NCBI GenBank assembly: GCA_050744165.1
Contig: JBOGGN010000185.1
Span: forward strand, 1-11,402
Direction: 5' to 3'
Source: JBOGGN01 sp050744165
Lineage (GTDB): Bacteria > Actinomycetota > Acidimicrobiia > Acidimicrobiales > Palsa-688
DNA: 11,402 nucleotides
Within the stretch, counting starts at the first letter, position 1. The number at the start of each line of letters is the position of its first letter. Position numbers and translations under genes: made by a program. This document shows, in pieces, positions 5,849-11,402 of this stretch. The notes beneath the pieces were generated by a model. That model was not told where the DNA came from. It was given only the letters and a program-made list of their open reading frames with translations, and made no database searches.

Positions 5849-6838
5849 CTACTCGGCGGCCGGGTCGGCCAGCCAGGCGTCAATGCCCGCCAGCGCGTCG
5901 TTCTTGAGCGAGTCCGGGGCCCCGCTGGCTTCGATGGAGCAGCGCGCGATGTGGGCCATCAGCTCGTCGCCGAAACCGAAGGTGGTCCGGCAAAGCTCGT
6001 ATTCCTCCAGCAGGTTGGGGCCGAACAGCAGCGGGTCGTCGGCGTTGACGCTGCAGCGGACCCCGGCCGCGAGGAGCGCCGGCAACGAGTGCTCAGCGAC
6101 CGACGGAAACACCGCGAGCTTGATGTTCGACGACGGGCACACGTCGAGGCAGACCGGCGAGCCCGCCAGCCGGGCGACCAAATCGGGATCGCTGATGGCC
6201 AGCACGCCGTGCTGGATGCGGTCGGCGCCGAGCACGTCCAGCGCCTCGACGATGCTCTCGGGGCCGGCCAGCTCGCCCGCGTGCGGGGTGGAGAGCAGGC
6301 CGGCGTCGCGTGCGATGCGGAAGGCAGCCGCGAACTGGCCCGGCGGGTGGCCCGCCTCGTCATTGGCCAGGCCGAAGGACACCACGCCCCGCTCGCGGTA
6401 GACCTGCGCCAGCCGCGCCTGGTTGGTGGCGGCCTCGGGCGGCTCGGTGCGGTCGGCGGCGACCATGAAGCCGGCCCCGATCCCCCGCCGGGCAGCGGAC
6501 GCCGCCAGCTCGTCGAGGATGATCTCGAGGGCGGCCTGGTCGCTCCCCAGGTAGAGGCGGTGGTGGGGCAGGTAGCTGGACGGTTCCAGCCACACTGCGC
6601 CCGCGTCGGCGGCGTCGTCGGCCACCTCGGCGACCAGGCGCCGGAGGTCGGCCTCGGTTCGCAGGGTGTCGCAGGCCGCCAGGTAGGTGGCCACGAAGGC
6701 GGCGAAGCTGCCGTAGCTTTCGATGCTGGGCACCGCCAGCTGGTAGCGACCACACAACTCGGCCAAGGTGGCGGGCCGCATTGCCCCTTCGAGGTGCAGG
6801 TGCAGGTGGGCCTTGGGCAGGGCTCGCAGGTCGCGCAT
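5849..6838 (-). CDS. add: Adenosine deaminase family protein
   Basis: 329 residues, normal for bacterial adenosine deaminase (about 330-350). Zinc and catalytic residues are all visible: HLHLHLEG at 11-18 with ligands H13 and H15, TPHAGE at 184-189 (zinc H186, catalytic E189), RIQHGV (H210) and SVNADDP (D267 zinc ligand, D268). The common KxELHxHL motif is here KAHLHLHL. The family hydrolytically deaminates adenosine or deoxyadenosine to inosine in the cytoplasm; relatives act on adenine or aminodeoxyfutalosine, which I cannot exclude. ATG at 6838 is preceded by TAGCGT (6850-6845) with 6 bases between, so the message is probably leaderless. It is divergent from the 8-oxoguanine deaminase gene with a 57-bp shared promoter region, and inosine produced here would suit the nucleoside hydrolase. 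Confidence 0.88.
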   Translation of the reverse strand: MRDLRALPKAHLHLHLEGAMRPATLAELCGRYQLAVPSIESYGSFAAFVATYLAACDTLRTEADLRRLVAEVADDAADAGAVWLEPSSYLPHHRLYLGSDQAALEIILDELAASAARRGIGAGFMVAADRTEPPEAATNQARLAQVYRERGVVSFGLANDEAGHPPGQFAAAFRIARDAGLLSTPHAGELAGPESIVEALDVLGADRIQHGVLAISDPDLVARLAGSPVCLDVCPSSNIKLAVFPSVAEHSLPALLAAGVRCSVNADDPLLFGPNLLEEYELCRTTFGFGDELMAHIARCSIEASGAPDSLKNDALAGIDAWLADPAAE

Positions 6839-6844
6839 CGCCGG

Positions 6845-6888
6845 ACGCTACCGCCGCCGGCGGCAACGGCCTTCCCGGGGCCTACCGT
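6845..6888. promoter_or_regulatory. Divergent leaderless promoters around a 12-bp palindrome
   Basis: The short gap between the two deaminase genes holds TAGCGT on the minus strand (6850-6845), 6 bases before ATG 6838, and TACCGT on the plus strand (6883-6888), 7 bases before ATG 6896. Both fit a TANNNT -10 with transcription starting at the start codon, and neither gene has a ribosome site. A perfect palindrome GCCGCCGGCGGC (6853-6864) lies between them. No clear -35 boxes are seen. Confidence 0.45.
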
Positions 6889-6895
6889 AGCTCCG

Positions 6896-8287
6896 ATGAC
6901 CACCTCCCCGCCCTCGACTCCCGCCGACGTCGTCGTCACCGGCGCCGACATGGTGGCCACCATGGACGCGTCGCGGCGGGAGCTGACAGGCGGATGGGTC
7001 GCCATCACGGATGGCTTGGTCTCGGCCGTCGGTGGCGCCGCCGATGCCCCGCCCCCGGCCACCCGAGTGCTGCGGGCAGAAGGTTGCCTGGTCACACCCG
7101 GGCTCATCAACACCCACCACCACATCTACCAGAACCTGACCCGCAGCTACCGGCCCGCCGTCAGCGGCTCCCTTTTCGAGTGGCTGTCCATCCTGTACCC
7201 CCGCTGGGCGTTGCTCGACGAGGAGGCGGCCTACCTGTCGGCCTGGGTCGGCCTGGCCGAGTTGGCCCTCGGCGGGTGCACCACTTCGACCGACCACCTG
7301 TATGTCCATCCCCGGGGGGCCGGCGACCTGCTGTCGGCGGAGATCACCGCCGCTTTGGAACTGGGAATGCGCTTCCATCCCACTAGGGGGTCGATGAGCC
7401 TGTCGCAAAAGGACGGCGGCCTGCCGCCCGACTCGGTCGTCCAGGAGGACGACGACATCCTGGCCGACTCAGAGCGCCAAGTGGCCCGCCATCACGACCG
7501 CAGCTGGGGCGCCATGGTCCGCATCGCCCTGGCGCCGTGCTCGCCGTTCTCGGTCACCCCCGAACTCATGCGGGCCACGGCGGAGCTGGCGGACCGCCTC
7601 GACGTGCGCCTCCATACCCACCTGGCCGAGGACGCCGACGAGGACCGCTTCGCCGAAGAGAACTTCCACAAGCGGACCGTCGAACACTTCGAGGACGTCG
7701 GCTGGCTTACCAGCCGGTCGTGGGTGGCCCACTGCATCTACCCCAACCCGGCCGAGATCGGCCGCCTCGGCGCCGCCGGCGTCGGCGTGGCCCACTGCCC
7801 GTCGTCCAACATGATGATCGGGGGTGGAGGATTTTCCCCCGTCGCCGAGCTGCGGGCGGCCGGCGCCCCGGTGGGGCTTGGCTGTGACGGGTCGGCCTCG
7901 ACCGACCACGCCTCGTTGTGGTTGGAGGCCCGCATGGCGCTGCTGCAGGGCCGGGTCCGCCACGGGCCGCCGTCAATGTCGGCGCGAGACGCATTGGAGA
8001 TCGCCACGTTGGGCGGCGCCGACTGCCTCGGGCGCCGGGGCGAGCTGGGCGCCCTCACGGTCGGGGCGGTGGGCGACTTGGTGTGCTGGCCGCTCACCGG
8101 CATCGCCTTCGCCGGCGCCCTCACCGATCCCGTCGAGGCGTGGCTGCGGTGCGGGCCGCTCGCCGCCCGCCACACCGTCGTCGCCGGCCGGCCCGTCGTC
8201 GAGGACGGCCAGCTGGCCCGCCCCGGCCTCGAGGACATCCTGGCGCGGCATCGGTTGGCAGCCGCCCGCATCCAGGGCGTCGCCTAG
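6896..8287 (+). CDS. 8-oxoguanine deaminase (amidohydrolase superfamily)
   Basis: 463 residues from ATG at 6896; the open frame continues far upstream, but homology begins here (ADVVVTGADMVATMD). Metal-site residues of the cytosine/guanine-deaminase-like amidohydrolases are present: NTHHHIYQN with H74 and H76, HTHLAED with H242 and E245, AHC (H279) and GCDGSAS (D331). Features typical of the 8-oxoguanine deaminase subgroup (Pseudomonas PA0142-like) are FEWLSILYPRWALL (94-107), CTTSTDHLY (128-136), RGSMSLSQKDGGLPPDSV (164-181) and LAPCSPFSV (212-220). The enzyme hydrolyses 8-oxoguanine to urate plus ammonia; some relatives also accept isocytosine or guanine. It probably shares regulation with the divergent adenosine deaminase. 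Urate formed here would feed a ureide pathway to which the amidohydrolase at 1-596 could belong. No signal peptide. Confidence 0.88.
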   Translation: MTTSPPSTPADVVVTGADMVATMDASRRELTGGWVAITDGLVSAVGGAADAPPPATRVLRAEGCLVTPGLINTHHHIYQNLTRSYRPAVSGSLFEWLSILYPRWALLDEEAAYLSAWVGLAELALGGCTTSTDHLYVHPRGAGDLLSAEITAALELGMRFHPTRGSMSLSQKDGGLPPDSVVQEDDDILADSERQVARHHDRSWGAMVRIALAPCSPFSVTPELMRATAELADRLDVRLHTHLAEDADEDRFAEENFHKRTVEHFEDVGWLTSRSWVAHCIYPNPAEIGRLGAAGVGVAHCPSSNMMIGGGGFSPVAELRAAGAPVGLGCDGSASTDHASLWLEARMALLQGRVRHGPPSMSARDALEIATLGGADCLGRRGELGALTVGAVGDLVCWPLTGIAFAGALTDPVEAWLRCGPLAARHTVVAGRPVVEDGQLARPGLEDILARHRLAAARIQGVA

Positions 8288-8312
8288 GCCAGCGGCCGGC
8301 GGTTTCGCAGTG

Positions 8313-8489
8313 GTGAACGAAGAATCCTCTCCGGTCCAACCCCACGATGCCGCTCGGGTCTTCACCCGTCGCCGGTTTCTCGGCGGCGCCGCCGTCGTCG
8401 CGGGTGCCGCCGCCCTGGGCGGAGCGGCGCTCGGTGGGGCCTTCGGCGGGGCCGGGGCAGCGCCCCACAACCTGCAGAAGGTCCTGTAA
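8313..8489 (+). pseudogene. Tat signal-peptide fragment of the phospholipase gene, ended by in-frame TAA
   Basis: GTG at 8313 (or 8310) opens a 58-codon frame. After a polar start comes a twin-arginine motif RRRFLGG (about residues 19-25) and an Ala/Gly-rich hydrophobic stretch (AAVVAGAAALGGAALGG), then AAPHNLQKVL and a TAA at 8487-8489. The same frame continues with SPPPTPKLFDVRHVKHVVILMQ into the phosphoesterase, so this is the export signal of that protein cut off by a single stop codon. The family is normally made with such a Tat signal, supporting one ancestral gene of about 525 codons. A sense codon mutated by one base (for example CAA to TAA), or a sequencing error, would explain it. 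Confidence 0.75.
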
Positions 8490-8537
8490 AGCCCGCCTCC
8501 GACTCCGAAGCTCTTCGATGTCCGCCACGTCAAACAC

Positions 8538-9890
8538 GTGGTCATCCTCATGCAGGAGAACCGCAGCTTCGACCACTATTTCGGCGCTCTGCCCGGCGTC
8601 CGCGGCTTCAGCGATCCTCACGCCATGACGCTGGCGTCGGGGAGGCCGGTGTTTTTCCAACCCCGTGCTGGCACTCCCGCGGGCTACCTGCTGCCGTTCC
8701 ACCTGGACAGCGCCACCACCGCCGCCCAGGCCATCCCCTCGACCAGCCACGCCTGGGCGGTACAGCACCAATGCTGGAACAACGGCCAGATGGATGGCTG
8801 GCTGCAGGCCCACGTGGCGGCCGACGGTGCCGGCATCGGGCCCTACACGATGGGCTACTACACCGGCGCCGATCTGCCCTTCCAGTGGGCCCTGGCCAAC
8901 AGCTTCACGGTCTGCGACAACTATTTCTGCTCGGTCCTCGGGCCGACCCTGCCCAACCGGTTCATGCTGATGACGGCCACCATCGACCCAACGGGGGCGG
9001 GTGGCGGGCCGGCGCTCGACGATGAGGGGCCGAGCGGGGGCGGCTACACCTGGCCGACCTACCCCGAGGCGCTCCAGGCTGCCGGCGTCAGCTGGAAGAT
9101 CTACCAGCAGTTCGACAACTTCGGCTGCAACGCCCTGCAGTACTTCCGCCAGTACCTCACCGCGGCGCCGAGCTCGCCGCTGGCGACCTACGGCCTCGGC
9201 TTCAGCACGCGCTACGACGGCACACCAGCGGGGGACCCCACGATGGCCTTCGAGGAAGATGCGGCCGCGGGCACCCTGCCCACGGTCAGCTGGATCATCC
9301 CCACCACCGCGCAGTCCGAGCACCCCCACTACCTCCCGGCTTCGGGTGCCGACTTCGTGGCCTCCAAGCTCAATGCCATCGCCGGCAACCCCGAGTTGTG
9401 GGCGTCGACGGTGTTCATCTTGAACTACGACGAGAACGACGGGCTGTTCGACCACGTCCCCCCGATCGTGGCGCCTCCGGGCACGCCAGGCGAGTTTGTC
9501 TTTCGTGACTCCCCGTCGACGCGCGGCGGGGGACTCCCGGTGGGCGCCGGCTTTCGGGTGCCCTGCATCGTCGTGTCACCGTGGACCGTCGGGGGTTACG
9601 TGTGCTCCGATGCTTTCGACCACACCTCGACGTTGCGGTTCCTCGAGGCGGTGACCGGTGTCGCGGTGCCCAACCTGTCGCCGTGGCGGGCGGCAACCTT
9701 CGGCAACCTGCTGTCGGCGTTCCAGCCCACCGCCTCGACCGGGGCGCCCACGCTTCCGAGCAATGCCTCCGCGGCGCGGGAGTTGCAGGCGCAGCAGGTC
9801 ATCACCACCACCAAGCCGTTGCCTCCGTTTCCCGTGTCGGGCCAGTCGGTCCCCGTGCAGCCCCAGGGCAGCCGGCGTCGCATCGACTGA
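8538..9890 (+). CDS. Phospholipase C / acid phosphatase-type phosphoesterase, catalytic domain without its Tat signal
   Basis: 450 residues counted from GTG at 8538; residues encoded from 8490 (KLFDVRHVKHV) also belong to the domain, so this start is only the first usable codon and has no ribosome site. Family motifs: QENRSFDHYFG (6-16; E7 and N8 bind metal), DNYFCSVLGPTLPNR (127-141, nucleophile T137), SEHPHY (260-265), and NYDENDGLFDHVPP (296-309; D298, E299, D305, H306). The family (alkaline-phosphatase fold) hydrolyses phosphodiesters or phosphomonoesters such as phosphatidylcholine, outside the membrane after Tat export. Here an in-frame TAA at 8487-8489 separates the Tat signal from this domain. 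Unless readthrough occurs, any product would stay in the cytoplasm and lack the first beta strand. The remainder to the stop is intact, suggesting a recent change or an error. Confidence 0.82.
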   Translation: MVILMQENRSFDHYFGALPGVRGFSDPHAMTLASGRPVFFQPRAGTPAGYLLPFHLDSATTAAQAIPSTSHAWAVQHQCWNNGQMDGWLQAHVAADGAGIGPYTMGYYTGADLPFQWALANSFTVCDNYFCSVLGPTLPNRFMLMTATIDPTGAGGGPALDDEGPSGGGYTWPTYPEALQAAGVSWKIYQQFDNFGCNALQYFRQYLTAAPSSPLATYGLGFSTRYDGTPAGDPTMAFEEDAAAGTLPTVSWIIPTTAQSEHPHYLPASGADFVASKLNAIAGNPELWASTVFILNYDENDGLFDHVPPIVAPPGTPGEFVFRDSPSTRGGGLPVGAGFRVPCIVVSPWTVGGYVCSDAFDHTSTLRFLEAVTGVAVPNLSPWRAATFGNLLSAFQPTASTGAPTLPSNASAARELQAQQVITTTKPLPPFPVSGQSVPVQPQGSRRRID

Positions 9891-9915
9891 ACGGCCCCCA
9901 CGCCGGCCGGCCCTC

Positions 9916-9972
9916 GGCGCCGACCGTCGGTCTCGTCATGCTGGCGCCGACCGTCGGCGCCGACCGTCGGTC
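9916..9972. repeat. Three copies of GGCGCCGACCGTC between convergent genes
   Basis: Exact 13-mers begin at 9916, 9943 and 9956; the last two are directly adjacent. Copies 1 and 3 extend to GGCGCCGACCGTCGGTC (17 bases). Each contains CCGAC-C-GTCGG, able to form a small hairpin. They fill the 80-bp gap between the phosphoesterase and helicase stops, the third overlapping the helicase stop by two bases. A termination or REP-like role is possible; there is no U-tract. Confidence 0.7.
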
Positions 9973-11402
9973 ATCGGCGTGGTCCGGCGCCGCCGCTCGT
10001 CGCGAGGAGGTCGGGAAGCGGCGATGAGTGAACGACGACCAGGTGGTGGATCGGCCGGGTCAGGGCGACGTACAAGAGCCGGAGGCCGCGGCGGTCGGAG
10101 CCGGCGATCTTTGCCGGTTCGACGACCACGACGGCGTCAAACTCCAGCCCCTTGGCCGCCGGTGCCGGTACCAGCGTCACCCGCCGGGTGATCCCGTGGC
10201 GCTCGATGCGCCCGACGCGGCTGTCGTGTCGGGTGAACGCCTCGACGCGGCGGTTCAGCGGACCCTCGGGCAGAATGACGCCGACCAGGAAACCTTCCGA
10301 CGCGAGCCGATGCGCGACCGCCAGCGACTCGGCCTCCAGCAGGTTGTCGTCAACCCGGCGAAGTTCCGGGGAAAAGCGGCCGCGGCGAACCGAGGAGGTT
10401 GGCCGGACTGACGGCGCAGACGAGGGCAGAAGCTGGGAGGCAAAGTCCAGGATCTGCGCCGGCGCCCGGTACCCGAGGGTCAGTTCCTCGGAGCGGACCT
10501 GCGGTGAACGTGGCAGGTAGGGGATCACCTCGTCCCAGGAGGCGTAGGTCTGGGCTCCCGTCGCTTGGGCGATGTCTCCGAGAACGGTCATCGATCCGTT
10601 GGTGGCCCGGCGAGCCAGCATTCGCAACTGCATGGGGCTCAGGTCCTGCACCTCGTCGCAAATGATGTGGCCGTAACAGCGGGTGCGCCCGTTGATAAGG
10701 AAGTTGGCTTCGTCCAACAAGGCGAGATCGTCCCTACTCCAGCGGACCTGCCCGAGCGACGTCGCCTTCGGGCGGAGGAGGTCGTCGATCTCTTCATCGC
10801 CGAGGATGTCCCCCGCGGCCGATCGCAACAAAGGTTCGCTGGTCAGCAACGTATTCACCAACTGGTTCGGCGAGATCGACGGCCACAGCCGGTCGAGCAG
10901 GTCAGTGAATCCCCGCGAACCGCCGAGCTCCTTCGCGAACCAATCGGCGTCGGCCTCGAAGCGACCACTGGCTCGCAGTTGGCCGCGGCAGGCGGCGACC
11001 AGCCGTGAGCGCAGGGCGGCCCGCCCGGCCTTGTAGGGCGCCGGCCCCGAAGCGATCGAGCCCGCGATCCCGTTCACCTCGTCCGGATCCATGGTGGCGG
11101 CCAGGTGGCGGGCTCGGAGCATGACCGGATCGACCAGGGGCTGGCGCTGCGCCGCCAGGGCACGCTCGATAACGGCAGCCATGCGGATATCGCCTTTGAC
11201 CAGCGCCGCCGACGGGCGATCCTCTGCCCCGATACGCGAGCGCGCCACCAGATCAAAAATGGTGGTCTGAACCACCGACGATTCGCCGAGGGAGGGCAGG
11301 ACCTGGGCTATGTAGCGGAGAAAGGCGCGGCTCGGACCGATGACCAGCACGCCGCTGCGCTCGAGATCGGGGTGGTTGTAGAGGAGGAAGGCGGCCCGGT
11401 GG
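9971..11402 (-). CDS. helD: HelD-type RNA polymerase-associated ATPase/helicase, C-terminal part (5' end beyond window)
   Basis: The minus-strand frame is open from the right edge to TGA at 9973-9971, about 476 residues of a protein that is usually 700 or more. The GTG at 11350 is not the start, since HRAAFLLYNHPDLERSG upstream of it is conserved HelD sequence. Superfamily 1 motifs in order: CDEVQDLSPMQLRML (motif II, Walker B), VLGDIAQATG (III), LTLGYRAPAQI (IV), KGLEFDAVVVVEP (V) and LRLLYVALTRPIHHLVVV (VI, arginine finger). VLVIGPSRAFLRYIAQVLPSLGE is typical of HelD. Such proteins clear stalled RNA polymerase from DNA; some actinobacterial members (HelR) also protect against rifamycins, which cannot be judged here. 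The ATP-binding Walker A lies off the window. It is convergent with the phosphoesterase gene. Confidence 0.87.
   Translation of the reverse strand, partial: HRAAFLLYNHPDLERSGVLVIGPSRAFLRYIAQVLPSLGESSVVQTTIFDLVARSRIGAEDRPSAALVKGDIRMAAVIERALAAQRQPLVDPVMLRARHLAATMDPDEVNGIAGSIASGPAPYKAGRAALRSRLVAACRGQLRASGRFEADADWFAKELGGSRGFTDLLDRLWPSISPNQLVNTLLTSEPLLRSAAGDILGDEEIDDLLRPKATSLGQVRWSRDDLALLDEANFLINGRTRCYGHIICDEVQDLSPMQLRMLARRATNGSMTVLGDIAQATGAQTYASWDEVIPYLPRSPQVRSEELTLGYRAPAQILDFASQLLPSSAPSVRPTSSVRRGRFSPELRRVDDNLLEAESLAVAHRLASEGFLVGVILPEGPLNRRVEAFTRHDSRVGRIERHGITRRVTLVPAPAAKGLEFDAVVVVEPAKIAGSDRRGLRLLYVALTRPIHHLVVVHSSPLPDLLATSGGAGPRR

Noticed and set aside
5735..6895. Extension of the 8-oxoguanine deaminase frame upstream to 5735
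   Set aside because: Antisense to the adenosine deaminase gene; deaminase homology starts at 6896, where a TANNNT box lies just upstream.

Overview
This window is very GC-rich by eye, uses GTG and TTG starts freely, and has several genes whose start codons lie only 6-10 bases after a TANNNT-type -10 box, so they look leaderless. Together with the gene families, this points to a free-living actinobacterium (Actinomycetota). An Acidimicrobiia-like lineage is possible but cannot be proven from this sequence alone.

Layout. (1) Bases 1-596, minus strand: the 5' part of an M20-family zinc amidohydrolase of the allantoate amidohydrolase / N-carbamoyl-amino-acid hydrolase type, cut by the window edge. 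(2) Divergent from it, plus strand: a regulator that fuses a thiamine-binding-like (DUF77) domain to a YheO/DauR-type helix-turn-helix (649-1251), overlapping by 4 bases a ribokinase (1248-2144). These are followed by an inosine-uridine-type nucleoside hydrolase (2333-3316) and, 7 bases on, a DHA2-type MFS transporter (3324-4736). A perfect TTTACA-GAG-TGTAAA inverted repeat lies in the divergent promoter. (3) An island with a seven-copy heptamer repeat (4787-4835), a minus-strand VapBC toxin-antitoxin pair (4848-5524) with its own AT-rich promoter/operator, and a 324-base stretch without a convincing gene that contains a perfect 30-bp palindrome (5682-5711). (4) A divergent pair: an adenosine deaminase family gene (minus, 5849-6838) and an 8-oxoguanine deaminase (plus, 6896-8287). 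(5) A phospholipase C / phosphoesterase family gene (plus, to 9890) whose Tat signal peptide is separated from its catalytic domain by an in-frame TAA. (6) Three GGCGCCGACCGTC repeats (9916-9972) and the 3' part of a HelD-type RNA-polymerase-associated helicase (minus, from 9971 off the right edge).

How the genes fit together. The metabolic genes read as purine nucleoside breakdown. The nucleoside hydrolase would release free base and ribose, and ribokinase would phosphorylate the ribose. Adenosine deaminase and 8-oxoguanine deaminase would remove exocyclic amino groups, the latter giving urate. The M20 enzyme could act further down the ureide branch (allantoate) or on another carbamoyl compound, and the MFS protein could move a substrate or product. 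The steps from urate to allantoate are not in the window, so the pathway is an inference from neighbourhood. The most unusual items are the DUF77-HTH fusion regulator with its operator, the stop codon that detaches the phospholipase secretion signal, and the long perfect palindrome.
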